DNA from: a bacterium
Lineage (GTDB): Bacteria > Bacteroidota > Bacteroidia > Bacteroidales > Muribaculaceae
NCBI GenBank assembly: GCA_004561555.1
Contig: SFVH01000019.1
Coordinates: 1 to 28,402, forward strand
Length of the DNA stretch: 28,402 nt
Direction: 5' to 3'
The notes under the pieces: generated by a model
Seen by the model: only the letters and a program-made list of their open reading frames with translations
The model's database searches: none
Told to the model about the DNA's origin: nothing
Shown here: positions 1 to 8,166 of the stretch, in pieces
Layout of the letters: each line of letters begins with the position of its first letter
Position numbering within the stretch: position 1 is the stretch's first letter
Program-made: the position numbers and the translations under genes

Positions 1-2
1 AG

Positions 3-167
3 ATGGTACTGTGCGCACAATCGTCTCTGGGGTACCCCAGAGAGTGCTTGGCTTACTATTTTGAGCTTCTCTGTGAATGTCCTTTTCATAAACAAACTGA
101 TGAGACGTATCTCGAAGAGCTTTACCCTACTGATACAATTTTTAGCCCAAAAATGAAAAAAAATTGA
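3..167 (+). CDS. C-terminal end of an unidentified protein (partial at left edge)
   Basis: An open frame enters from the left edge and stops at TGA 165-167, giving about 54 residues. The acidic, mixed composition near the end (for example DETYLEELYPTD) looks more protein-like than the other two frames, although frame 1 is also open to TGA 154-156. No family is recognised. It ends about 195 bases before the next gene. The reading frame is a judgement from composition only; the real frame needs the sequence to the left. Confidence 0.35.
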   Translation: MVLCAQSSLGYPRECLAYYFELLCECPFHKQTDETYLEELYPTDTIFSPKMKKN

Positions 168-331
168 TTTCAAGAAAAAGATAACTGTCTGAAATACAAC
201 CAAAGAAACTTGCCAAATTCGCACTGAATCGGGTAAGGGTGCTTTTGTCATCTTTGTCTCCTTAAATGAAAGAGCCGTGGACATTCTCATAGATTCTTCA
301 TCATTCTTCCCTCATTCTCAGTTTTTTGTTA

Positions 332-339
332 TATCTTTG
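332..339 (+). promoter_or_regulatory. Candidate -7 element of the GT2/radC operon
   Basis: TATCTTTG matches the Bacteroidota -7 consensus TAnnTTTG and lies 23 bases before the ATG at 363, predicting a leader of roughly 20 nt. No convincing TTTG -33 element is seen 19-21 bases upstream, so this rests on the -7 box and its position. Confidence 0.5.
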
Positions 340-362
340 TTGTAGATAATCAATGACCGACT

Positions 363-1361
363 ATGGCATTTTTTTCGATAATAATACCCGTGTATAATCG
401 CATAGATGAAGTGCGAGACCTTTTGGAGAGTTTGGCATCACAATCCGACAAAGATTTTGAGACCATCCTTGTGGAAGATGGCTCTACAGAGCGATGTGAA
501 GCTGTGGCTTTGGAATATGCGACGACAGCCAATGCCAAATATTTCTATAAAGAAAATGAGGGGCGAAGCATCGCTCGCAACTATGGTATGGAGCGCGCAC
601 AAGGCGACTACTTTTTGTTTTTCGACTCCGACTGCGTGATTCCTCCACAATATATTGCTACATTAAAGAGTCGACTTGTGGAGCATCCCACCGACTGCTT
701 TGGCGGACCGGATGCTGCTCACGACTCATTTTCGACGGTGCAAAAAGCCATCAACTATTCGATGACATCATTTCTCACCACCGGAGGTATTCGCGGTGGC
801 AAAGTGCAACTGGAAAAGTTTGTTCCTCGCACTTTCAACATGGGATTTCGTCGTGAAGTGTGGGAAAAGGTGGGTGGCTTTCGGGAGATGTTTTCGGAGG
901 ACATCGATATGAGCACTCGCATCCGTAAAGCCGGCTTCTCTATCTCGCTTATTCGTGAAGCATTTGTCTATCATAAGCGCAGAGTAAATCTGCGACTGTT
1001 CTGCCGACAGGTGTATGTGTTCGGCATGTCGCGCATCACCTTGAAACTTCTTTATCCCGATTCGCTTAAGGCAGTTCACATGCTTCCGGCAGCGTTTGTG
1101 TTGGGTGTAGTTGTGATGACGGTATTGGCTCTGACATTATCGTGGTGGTGGATAATGCCACTTGCAGCTTATTTGGTGGCAATATTCATATGCTCATTGG
1201 CGACGACAAAAAGTCTCACCATTTCCGTTCTCTCCATCCTCACCGGCATCATACAGCTCGGTGGTTACGGATGTGGGTTTTTAAAAGCGTTTTTTATTAA
1301 GATACTGCTACGTCGAGGACGTAACATCGATGAAGAAATAGCAATAAGAAAAGGAAAATGA
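363..1361 (+). CDS. Membrane-associated family 2 glycosyltransferase
   Basis: Predicted inverting GT-A glycosyltransferase that moves a sugar from a nucleotide donor to a surface glycan or lipid acceptor at the inner membrane. The N-terminus has the family pattern of a hydrophobic strand ending IIIPVYN, then EDGST near residue 40, then the metal-binding DSD motif at D88-D90. EDIDMSTRIRKAGF near residue 179 corresponds to the ED catalytic-base region of GT2 enzymes. From about residue 240 to 310 there are two or three hydrophobic spans rich in V, L, I and W, followed by a basic tail, so the protein is probably anchored by its C-terminus. The start is supported by the upstream -7 box. Its stop overlaps the radC start by 4 bp (ATGA), so the two are probably co-transcribed. 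The sugar and acceptor cannot be told from sequence. Confidence 0.88.
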   Translation: MAFFSIIIPVYNRIDEVRDLLESLASQSDKDFETILVEDGSTERCEAVALEYATTANAKYFYKENEGRSIARNYGMERAQGDYFLFFDSDCVIPPQYIATLKSRLVEHPTDCFGGPDAAHDSFSTVQKAINYSMTSFLTTGGIRGGKVQLEKFVPRTFNMGFRREVWEKVGGFREMFSEDIDMSTRIRKAGFSISLIREAFVYHKRRVNLRLFCRQVYVFGMSRITLKLLYPDSLKAVHMLPAAFVLGVVVMTVLALTLSWWWIMPLAAYLVAIFICSLATTKSLTISVLSILTGIIQLGGYGCGFLKAFFIKILLRRGRNIDEEIAIRKGK

Positions 1362-2089
1362 CCGACGAGAAAGGCAACCAGACATTCAGCGCTCGCATCT
1401 CAGACCTCAACGAAGCCGACCGTCCGAGAGAAAGGGCTTTGCACCATGGCATAGAGAGTCTGAAAACCGAGGAATTGCTTGCCATCCTTCTTGGTAGCGG
1501 TACCCGCGGCGAGTCGGTGCTCGACTTGTCGAAACGCATCCTTATCGAGCACAAAAACAATCTTCATCTGCTCACTCAACGCTCGATACGCAACTTCTCT
1601 CGCTCATATAAAGGGATAGGCGATGCCAAAGCCACAACCCTTTTTGCCGCTTTAGAATTAGGGAAACGATATGCTGAAGAAAACCCTGCCGAACTGCCGT
1701 CATTCACATCCTCACAGCAAGTATATCGCTACATTCATAATCGTTTAGACAACAAGCCACATGAAGAATTTTGGGCTATCTACCTCAACAAAGCCAATAA
1801 GGTTGTTGCTACTGAGAGAGTGAGTAGCGGTGGTATTTCGAGCACAGTGGTCGACATTAAACTGTTGCTTCGCTCAGCTCTCGATAATCTTGCCTCTTCA
1901 ATAATTCTTGCCCACAACCACCCTTCCGGCTCGTTGCGGCCCAGCGAGCATGACAACGCCTTGACAATGAAAATCGCCAAGACAGCAAACATTATGGACA
2001 TTAAGGTAATCGACCACCTCATAGTGTCACCGAGTGGCTACTACAGCTATTGCGATGAAGGCATACTTCCCCTCCAGGAAGATGAGTGA
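1358..2089 (+). CDS. radC: RadC family JAMM/MPN+ protein
   Basis: Protein of 243 residues, close to the usual length of the RadC/YeeS family. The N-terminal part carries a helix-hairpin-helix segment (around YKGIGDAKATTLFAALELGKR, residues about 84-104). The C-terminal part is the JAMM metalloprotease-like domain: HxHP at H186-H188-P189 and the SxxD pair S196/D199 give the complete zinc-ligand set. The old name implies DNA repair, but that role is doubtful and the true substrate is unknown. It begins inside the last codons of the glycosyltransferase (ATGA overlap), so it is translated from the same mRNA. It ends one base short of the convergent dnaB stop. Confidence 0.95.
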   Translation: MTDEKGNQTFSARISDLNEADRPRERALHHGIESLKTEELLAILLGSGTRGESVLDLSKRILIEHKNNLHLLTQRSIRNFSRSYKGIGDAKATTLFAALELGKRYAEENPAELPSFTSSQQVYRYIHNRLDNKPHEEFWAIYLNKANKVVATERVSSGGISSTVVDIKLLLRSALDNLASSIILAHNHPSGSLRPSEHDNALTMKIAKTANIMDIKVIDHLIVSPSGYYSYCDEGILPLQEDE

Positions 2090-2090
2090 C

Positions 2091-3644
2091 CTACTCTTTC
2101 AAGAAATCGGGCAATGGACCGGCATTATCATCACCTTTAAGAATATCAGCGGAGTCTATTCCCCCGGAGTTTGCCGGAGCGGCGAAATTGCTTGTTTCTG
2201 CATTTAGACGCGACTCAATGGTCTCTTGGACATAGCTATAGTCTTCTTCACGATTTTGGAAACGAGCATATTTTGCTACGAACGTCATTTCCACATCATC
2301 TACCGAACCGCTACGATGCTTAGCCACGATAAACTCCGCCAAGCCACGTATCGGACGATTGTTGGCATCCACTGTTGAACGAGTGTAATACTCCGGGCGG
2401 TGAATAAAGCACACTATATCAGCATCCTGCTCGATAGCCCCCGACTCACGAAGGTCGCTCAGCTGCGGTCGCTTATTGTTGTCATTGCGGTCCTCCACCT
2501 TACGCGACAACTGCGATAGGGCAATCACCGGTATGTTTAATTCCTTTGCCAACTGCTTAAGGCTTCGAGAAATGATGCTCACCTCTTGCTCACGACTACC
2601 AAACTGCATCCCGGATGCATTCATCAACTGAAGATAGTCGATAATAATAATTTTCACGTTATGCTCTCTCACCAATCGACGCGCCTTGGTGCGCAATTCA
2701 AGCACCGACAGGCTCGGCGTGTCGTCGATATAGAGTGGCGCGCCGTAGAGTTTACGCACACGCGAATTGAGTTGCTCCCACTCTTGCTGAGAGAGCTGAC
2801 CACTTTTAATTTTCTCGCCTTCAAGTTCACAGACATTGGAAATCAAACGGTTTACCAGCTGAAGGTTAGACATTTCAAGCGAGAAAATTGCTGTAGGTGT
2901 ATTGTAGTCGACAGCCATGTTCTTAGCCATAGACAACACGAAAGCCGTCTTACCCATAGCAGGACGAGCCGCAATAATAATGAGGTCGGAGTTTTGCCAA
3001 CCGGAGGTGAGTTTATCAAGCTTATGGAAGCCTGTTTCCAATCCGCTCAAGCCATTGTCGCGCTTTCCGGCAAGCTCTATCTGGTCGAGAGCTACACCAA
3101 TCACCGGGTCTACTTGTGTGAAATCTTTCTTCAAGTTGCCTTGAGAGATAGAAAACAGCTGACCCTCAGCCTCTTGCAATAGGTCGTCGACATCGTTACC
3201 CTCATCAAAAGCCTTTTCAAGTACATTTGAGCAAAACGAGATGAGTCGGCGAGCAATCGCTTTTTGCATCACTATCCGAGCGTGATATTCAATGTGTGCG
3301 GCAGATGCCACATTCGCTGTCAGCTCGGAAATATGCAAAGGTCCACCCACCTCGTCGAGCACACCGTCGGCACGAAGCTGGCGAGTGACAGTGAGCATAT
3401 CTATCGGTTGCTGAGCCACACCAAGCTCAGTGATAGCGCGATAAATTTTCTGATTAGCGGGGTCGTAGAAAGAATCCGGTGTGAGCAAATCGCACACCTG
3501 AGAATAGGCGTCACTCTCAAGCATCAATGCTCCGAGCACAGCCTCCTCAATTTCTTTATCTTGCGGTTGCAATTTGCCGTTGAGCGTAAAATTTTGCGGC
3601 TCTTTGGGCTTTTTACGATATCTTGAGACCTTCGTTTCTTCCAT
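2091..3644 (-). CDS. dnaB: Replicative DNA helicase DnaB
   Basis: Hexameric 5'-3' helicase of the replication fork, loaded at oriC and working with DnaG primase. The 517-residue protein has the N-terminal DnaB domain (PQDKEIEEAVLGALMLES near residue 27, the usual opening after a short basic tail), a linker, and the RecA-like C-terminal ATPase with Walker A (ARPAMGKT), Walker B (IIIIDYLQLM) and the RESGAIEQDAD segment typical of DnaB. No intein is present. The frame stays open for 104 codons upstream, but the ATG at 3644 is chosen because it gives the family-like N-terminus and lies 20 bases from a minus-strand -7 box. The upstream extension would run through the divergent promoter and into the neighbouring gene. 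It converges on radC with one base between stops. Confidence 0.97.
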   Translation of the reverse strand: MEETKVSRYRKKPKEPQNFTLNGKLQPQDKEIEEAVLGALMLESDAYSQVCDLLTPDSFYDPANQKIYRAITELGVAQQPIDMLTVTRQLRADGVLDEVGGPLHISELTANVASAAHIEYHARIVMQKAIARRLISFCSNVLEKAFDEGNDVDDLLQEAEGQLFSISQGNLKKDFTQVDPVIGVALDQIELAGKRDNGLSGLETGFHKLDKLTSGWQNSDLIIIAARPAMGKTAFVLSMAKNMAVDYNTPTAIFSLEMSNLQLVNRLISNVCELEGEKIKSGQLSQQEWEQLNSRVRKLYGAPLYIDDTPSLSVLELRTKARRLVREHNVKIIIIDYLQLMNASGMQFGSREQEVSIISRSLKQLAKELNIPVIALSQLSRKVEDRNDNNKRPQLSDLRESGAIEQDADIVCFIHRPEYYTRSTVDANNRPIRGLAEFIVAKHRSGSVDDVEMTFVAKYARFQNREEDYSYVQETIESRLNAETSNFAAPANSGGIDSADILKGDDNAGPLPDFLKE

Positions 3645-3660
3645 AATTTTTGGGTTACAA

Positions 3661-3706
3661 ATGCAAAGATACATAAAAAACTCGGTTTTTTTCATACCTT
3701 TGCATA
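3661..3706. promoter_or_regulatory. Divergent dnaB / glycosyltransferase promoters inside a 46-bp imperfect palindrome
   Basis: The 79 bp between the two divergent starts hold two -7 boxes: TATCTTTG on the minus strand (3664-3671) for dnaB, and TACCTTTG on the plus strand (3695-3702) for the glycosyltransferase at 3724. They lie in opposite arms of a dyad that begins ATGCAAAG and ends CTTTGCAT, with an inner AAAAAAC/GTTTTTT stem. Good -33 boxes are not visible for either. Leaders of about 16-20 nt are predicted. Confidence 0.6.
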
Positions 3707-3723
3707 TAAACAAAAAAACAACG

Positions 3724-4632
3724 ATGATTCTTCTCAGTGTGGTCATACCGGTGTATCGTGTAGAGCAACTTTTGCAACGCTGCGTCGATAGCGTTGTAGC
3801 GCAAAATGTGCCCGACATGGAAATTATTCTTGTCGATGACTGCTCTCCCGACGGTAGCGGCAAACTCTGCGATGAGATTGCACACAAAGAGCCGTGTGTC
3901 ACAGTGATACACCGCAAAAAAAATGGTGGCTTAAGTGCTGCCCGCAATAGTGGCATCGAAGCTGCCCGCGGAGAATTTCTGACATTCGTGGATAGCGACG
4001 ACTACATTTCACCCAACACCTTTTTGCCCATCTTGCAACTCTTCAGCCACGACTGCGACTGCGTGGAATACTCAGTGGCATATAATGATGGCAGCATCTA
4101 TAATCCGATGAATGATGCTCACGGCACAACATTTACCGACTGGATGGCTCGCAAAGGCTTTATCCACGCCTATGCTTGTAATAAGATTTATCGACATAGC
4201 GTTTGGGGCGACACTCGCTTTCCTGAGGGCAAATATTTTGAAGACTTATTTACTATCCCATATTTTCTTCACCGTTGTAATAATATAATATCCTCGCCTT
4301 ATGGTTGCTATTATTATTGCGACGACAACTCCGCCGCCATCACTCGCAATCCGTCGGTCAAAAAAGCCGACGACTTGCTTGAAGCCACACTGCAACTACT
4401 TAATTTTGCGACCTCTCAATGTGGCATGAATAGAAGCGAAGTGTTTGCCTTACAAATGGAAGCTACCAATCGCAAAATCGACTTGCTGCGAACCGGAGGA
4501 GCAACAACGGCACGTGTAGGACGTCCGAGATTAATCGATGCCCTACTCAACAAGAGTATAAAAGGGATACTGCTGTGGTTACTTGGCGAAAAGTGGTTTT
4601 TCAACATATTTAAATCTATGAATCGACGATGA
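3724..4632 (+). CDS. Family 2 glycosyltransferase (GT-A)
   Basis: Predicted cytoplasmic or membrane-peripheral GT2 enzyme of 302 residues. It opens with LLSVVIPVYRVEQLL, then VDDCSPDGSG, then NGGLSAARNSGI, and the metal-binding DSDD at residues 90-93, all in the order expected for GT-A. The C-terminal third is variable and probably binds the acceptor. The frame is open upstream, but the ATG at 3724 gives the family start immediately before the first beta strand and lies 22 bases after a TACCTTTG -7 box; an earlier start would put the promoter inside the gene. It is the first gene of a four-gene operon and overlaps the next by 4 bp. Donor and acceptor are unknown. Confidence 0.9.
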   Translation: MILLSVVIPVYRVEQLLQRCVDSVVAQNVPDMEIILVDDCSPDGSGKLCDEIAHKEPCVTVIHRKKNGGLSAARNSGIEAARGEFLTFVDSDDYISPNTFLPILQLFSHDCDCVEYSVAYNDGSIYNPMNDAHGTTFTDWMARKGFIHAYACNKIYRHSVWGDTRFPEGKYFEDLFTIPYFLHRCNNIISSPYGCYYYCDDNSAAITRNPSVKKADDLLEATLQLLNFATSQCGMNRSEVFALQMEATNRKIDLLRTGGATTARVGRPRLIDALLNKSIKGILLWLLGEKWFFNIFKSMNRR

Positions 4633-5594
4633 TTGAGATTAGCTTCATAGTGCCTTACTACAACCTTGAACCGTGGCTTCTTCAACGATGCCTCAAAAGC
4701 ATCATTGACATTGAAGCTCGCAACATTGAAGTGATTATCGTCGACGATGGCACTCCCGAAAGCAAAGCCCCTGAGATAGTGAGCCTTTTCAACGACAACC
4801 GCCTTCACTATGTGCGTCGCAACAACGGCGGATTGAGCGAAGCTCGCAACACCGGATTGGCTCACGCACAAGGCGAATACATACAATTTATTGATGCCGA
4901 CGACTACTTTTTTCCTCATAACTATCAAAAACTCATTGAGATATTGCGCCGAGAGAAGCCTGACATCATCTCCACACAGCAAAAAAAAGTATATGGCGAA
5001 ACTACGGAGAGGCAAGAGCATAAAGGAGAAATAAAAATGCAATCGTTTGCCTCCGGCATCGACTTCCTTAATCGGCGAAGCCTGTTTGCCGGAGTGTGGT
5101 CAATTACATTTCGCAGAGACATCCTCGGCAATCTACGATTTATCCCGGGCATCTACCACGAAGATGAGGATTTCACTCCTCGCCTCTATTCACAAGCCTC
5201 ACTGATTATTGTGAGCAACCTCCATGTGTATGCCTACTACCAACGTCCCGGCTCAATTATCAACACCCTTGACACTCAACGTCTGCTTAAGCGCTACAAT
5301 GACCTACGCACAGTGATGAGTCGCTTGAAAGGCATCAGCGACAATGCCGCCGACCCTGCTGTGAAGTCTGCTTTTTTGCGTCGCTATGAGCAGGTGGCTC
5401 TTTCGGCAATCTATCGCGCTCTCCACGACTCTCCCACGTTTGACTTCGCTATGGAAGAAATACACAAATTAGGCGAAATGGGATTATGGCCTCTTCCCAA
5501 AAAGCGATACACTCGTGCTTACTCTACATTCCGACTCCTCACCATTTACCGTTGGCAACTAAAAATTATGAGATGGCTTCTTCGAATAAAATGA
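4629..5594 (+). CDS. Family 2 glycosyltransferase (GT-A)
   Basis: Second GT2 of the operon, 321 residues. Visible motifs are ISFIVPYYNLEPWL at the start, VDDGTPESKAP near residue 40, NNGGLSEARNTGLA near residue 70 and the DADD metal site at residues 89-92. FIPGIYHEDEDFTPRL around residue 180 matches the YHED region seen in many polysaccharide GT2 enzymes. The start overlaps the previous stop by ATGA, and its own stop overlaps the next start in the same way, so the three GTs are translationally coupled. It resembles its upstream neighbour in architecture, suggesting sequential sugar additions to one glycan. No membrane span is evident; the C-terminus is basic and may be peripheral to the membrane. 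Confidence 0.9.
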   Translation: MIEISFIVPYYNLEPWLLQRCLKSIIDIEARNIEVIIVDDGTPESKAPEIVSLFNDNRLHYVRRNNGGLSEARNTGLAHAQGEYIQFIDADDYFFPHNYQKLIEILRREKPDIISTQQKKVYGETTERQEHKGEIKMQSFASGIDFLNRRSLFAGVWSITFRRDILGNLRFIPGIYHEDEDFTPRLYSQASLIIVSNLHVYAYYQRPGSIINTLDTQRLLKRYNDLRTVMSRLKGISDNAADPAVKSAFLRRYEQVALSAIYRALHDSPTFDFAMEEIHKLGEMGLWPLPKKRYTRAYSTFRLLTIYRWQLKIMRWLLRIK

Positions 5595-6691
5595 AAATAC
5601 TTCTGCTCGGTGAATATAGCAATGTGCATTGGACATTGGCACAAGGATTGCGAAGCCTCGGTCATGAAGTGACAGTGGCTTCCAACGGTGATTTTTGGAA
5701 AAACATCCCTCGCGACATTTCTGTCGTGCGCCACGGATATGGAATGTTCGACACCCTGCGATACGTTGTTGCCGTAAAAAGGGCTTTGCGGAGAATGAAA
5801 GGCTACGATGTGGTGCAGATAATCAACCCATTGTTTTTGGAAATGAAAGCCGAACGCATACGACCAATCTATAAATACCTTCGCAATAATAATAAAAAGG
5901 TGTTTATGGGAGCATATGGTATGGACTATTATTGGGTGACAACCTGTCGCGACTGCCACACATTCCGTTATTCCGACTTTAATTTTGGCTCTCACCTACG
6001 CACCGACGACATTGCTATGCGGGATGCCGCCGACTGGCTCGACACCGAAAAAGGGAAACTCAACCGTGAGATAGCAGCTGACTGCGATGGCATCATTGCC
6101 GGGCTTTACGAATATTATGCTTGCTATCATCCGCATTTTCCGGAAAAGACCACATTTATCCCCTTTCCCATCAACACTGATGAAATAAAGCGCGTATCGC
6201 CCGCTGTATCCGACAAGGTGCGTTTCTTCATCGGCATTCAGCGCACACGCAGTCGCTATAAAGGCACCGATGTGATGCTCCGTGCCTTGGAAAGAGTGGT
6301 TGCAGAGCACCCCGACCGATGTGAGATTAGCATGGCGGAATCGGTGCCATATCCGCAATACTGCTCAATGCTCGACTCAAGCCAGGTGTTGCTCGACCAG
6401 CTCTACTCCTACACTCCGGCAATGAACGGACTGTTGGCGATGGCTAAGGGGATGGTGCTCGTGGGCGGTGGCGAAGAAGAAAACTATGAAATACTCGGTG
6501 AAAAGGAGTTACGCCCAATCATCAATGTGCTCCCCGATGAAAACAATGTGTATGAGCGGCTCACCAACCTGGCTCTCCACCCCGAAATGATTTCCCGACT
6601 GCAAGCCGACAGCCGCCTTTATATTGAGCGGCATCACGACTATCGCCTTGTGGCTCAGCAATATATAGATTTTTGGACTAAAAACGGTTAA
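5591..6691 (+). CDS. Family 4-like (GT-B) glycosyltransferase
   Basis: 366-residue protein beginning MKILLLGEYSNVHWTLAQGL, the typical first strand and loop of a GT-B N-terminal domain, followed by GHEVTVAS. A second domain begins near residue 215 (VRFFIGIQRTRSRYKGTDVML), which matches the domain boundary of GT4 enzymes, and the donor-site region is around GLLAMAKGMVLVGGGEEENYE, with a glutamate cluster in the place of the usual EX7E motif. The start at 5591 is chosen for the ATGA overlap with the upstream gene; an ATG 21 bases upstream (5570) is a weaker alternative. A small CxxC pair (TTCRDCHTFRY) is unusual for the family. It probably works with the two preceding GT2 enzymes on a surface glycan. 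Confidence 0.82.
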   Translation: MKILLLGEYSNVHWTLAQGLRSLGHEVTVASNGDFWKNIPRDISVVRHGYGMFDTLRYVVAVKRALRRMKGYDVVQIINPLFLEMKAERIRPIYKYLRNNNKKVFMGAYGMDYYWVTTCRDCHTFRYSDFNFGSHLRTDDIAMRDAADWLDTEKGKLNREIAADCDGIIAGLYEYYACYHPHFPEKTTFIPFPINTDEIKRVSPAVSDKVRFFIGIQRTRSRYKGTDVMLRALERVVAEHPDRCEISMAESVPYPQYCSMLDSSQVLLDQLYSYTPAMNGLLAMAKGMVLVGGGEEENYEILGEKELRPIINVLPDENNVYERLTNLALHPEMISRLQADSRLYIERHHDYRLVAQQYIDFWTKNG

Positions 6692-6694
6692 ACT

Positions 6695-7510
6695 ATGATT
6701 ACATTCCCCAATGCCAAGATAAATCTCGGACTTTATGTGGAACGCCGTCGCCCTGATAACTACCACGACATCTCCACAGTGTTTTTTCCCATACCGCTCA
6801 CCGATGTGCTTGAGATTATCCCCTCAACGGAAACTCGCTTGTTTACTTATGGCAACGCGGTGGCGTGTCCTCCGGGAAAAAATCTTGTGATGAAGGCATA
6901 TCACTTGCTGAAAGAGGAATTTGATATTCCTCCGGTGGATATACATCTCCACAAGCACATCCCCGATGGAGCCGGCTTGGGCGGTGGCTCGTCGGATGCC
7001 GCCTTTACAGCAACGATGCTCAACGAAATGTTTCACTTGGGACTGAGTGATAAAGAATTGGCACAAAGAGTGGCACACATCGGTGCCGACTGCCCGTTTT
7101 TTATCTTCAATAGGGCTATGGCAGCGAGAGGTATCGGTGATAAATTTGAAGAGATTGAAATCAATCTCAGCGGCATGACAATCATAGTGGTTAAGCCGGA
7201 GGTATCAATACCTACAGCCGAGGCTTATGCCGGAGTTACTCCGAAATTACCTGAAATAGACGTAACCGAGATTATCCGTCATCCCATCGAAGAATGGAAA
7301 ACGCTGTTGGTCAACGATTTTGAAGCAAGCATTTTCCCCAAACATCCGCTATTGTCAGATATTAAATCATCGCTCTACGATGCCGGTGCAATATATGCTG
7401 CAATGTCGGGTAGTGGCTCTGCCATCTTCGCATTTTTTGAGAGTGACAATATGGCAGACCGCTTTATGGCGAACAGGTTGCAGAAGGGCATTTTCAAACT
7501 GAAAATTTAA
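6695..7510 (+). CDS. ispE: 4-diphosphocytidyl-2-C-methyl-D-erythritol kinase
   Basis: GHMP-family kinase that phosphorylates CDP-methylerythritol in the non-mevalonate (MEP) pathway of isoprenoid synthesis. The 271 residues open with the family signature FPNAKINLGLYV (the substrate-binding lysine of AKINL), carry the ATP-binding glycine loop PDGAGLGGGSSDAA at residues 90-103, DCPFFI near residue 131, and the C-terminal glycine motif AAMSGSGSAIFAFF. Length and motif order are normal. It starts three bases after the glycosyltransferase stop, so it is probably the last gene of the GT operon. Isoprenoid carriers such as undecaprenyl phosphate are used by surface-glycan assembly, which gives the grouping some logic, but this link is inference. 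Confidence 0.95.
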   Translation: MITFPNAKINLGLYVERRRPDNYHDISTVFFPIPLTDVLEIIPSTETRLFTYGNAVACPPGKNLVMKAYHLLKEEFDIPPVDIHLHKHIPDGAGLGGGSSDAAFTATMLNEMFHLGLSDKELAQRVAHIGADCPFFIFNRAMAARGIGDKFEEIEINLSGMTIIVVKPEVSIPTAEAYAGVTPKLPEIDVTEIIRHPIEEWKTLLVNDFEASIFPKHPLLSDIKSSLYDAGAIYAAMSGSGSAIFAFFESDNMADRFMANRLQKGIFKLKI

Positions 7511-7588
7511 GCTCGGGAAGTTTGGCAAAGTTTTTGTTACACACCCCATAATAATTAAGGTGTAATAATAAAAAATAACAATATAATC

Positions 7589-8149
7589 ATGTCAAAATCA
7601 GAAGAAAAGGCAAAACAACAAGAAGAAAAGGTTGAAACCGTAGATACTGAAACGCCTCAACAAGAAGCTCCTCAGGAAGAAAAAGAGCTTTCTGTTGAAG
7701 AACAGCTTGCCGTAGCCAAGGAGCAAATCGAGCAAGAAAAGAAAGAGTATATGTTTCTACTTGCGGAATTTGACAATTTCCGCAAACGCACTATTAAAGA
7801 AAAAGCTGACATCATAAAAAACGCGTCAGAAAAAGCAATGACCGACCTTCTTCCGGTGATTGACGATATGGAGCGAGCTATGCAAGCCATCGAAGCAAGC
7901 GACAACATTGATAGTGCTAAGGAGGGTATCAATCTTATTTACAACAAATTTATCAAATATCTTGAGCAAAACGGCGTAAAAGCTATCGACTCTACCAATG
8001 CCGATTTCAACACCGAATACCACGAAGCAGTGACTATCTTCCCCGCCCCCGACGAAGACAAAAAGGGCAAGGTAATCGACACTGTACAAAAGGGATACAC
8101 GATGAATGACAAGGTGATACGTCACTCTAAAGTGGTTGTTGGACAATAA
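7589..8149 (+). CDS. grpE: Nucleotide exchange factor GrpE
   Basis: Co-chaperone that releases ADP from DnaK. The 186-residue protein has a charged, Gln/Glu-rich N-terminus (residues 1-45) leading into the long dimerising coiled coil, then AEFDNFRKRTIKEK, the core GrpE signature, LLPVIDDMERAM, and the C-terminal beta domain ending VQKGYTMNDKVIRHSKVVVGQ, in which GYxxxDKVIRxxxVxV is diagnostic. It precedes dnaJ by 17 bases, so the pair is one transcript, while dnaK is not in this window. The 78-bp upstream gap holds an AT-rich stretch with an imperfect TTACACACC/GGTGTAA dyad at about 7534-7566, but no clear -7 box and no CIRCE element. Confidence 0.96.
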   Translation: MSKSEEKAKQQEEKVETVDTETPQQEAPQEEKELSVEEQLAVAKEQIEQEKKEYMFLLAEFDNFRKRTIKEKADIIKNASEKAMTDLLPVIDDMERAMQAIEASDNIDSAKEGINLIYNKFIKYLEQNGVKAIDSTNADFNTEYHEAVTIFPAPDEDKKGKVIDTVQKGYTMNDKVIRHSKVVVGQ

Positions 8150-8152
8150 TTT

Positions 8153-8158
8153 AGGAGG
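8153..8158 (+). promoter_or_regulatory. Strong Shine-Dalgarno for dnaJ
   Basis: AGGAGG lies 8 bases before the dnaJ ATG, a textbook Shine-Dalgarno at ideal spacing. The other starts read here instead follow A/T-rich leaders, as is usual in Bacteroidota, so this site is exceptional for the window. Confidence 0.75.
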
Positions 8159-8166
8159 CTAAGACG

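Noticed and set aside
3645..3956. N-terminal extension of dnaB to the first start of the open frame
   Set aside because: It would contain the divergent promoter and part of the neighbouring glycosyltransferase on the other strand; the added residues look random.
7534..7566. CIRCE-like heat-shock operator upstream of grpE
   Set aside because: The TTACACACC/GGTGTAA dyad is imperfect and does not match the CIRCE consensus TTAGCACTC-N9-GAGTGCTAA.
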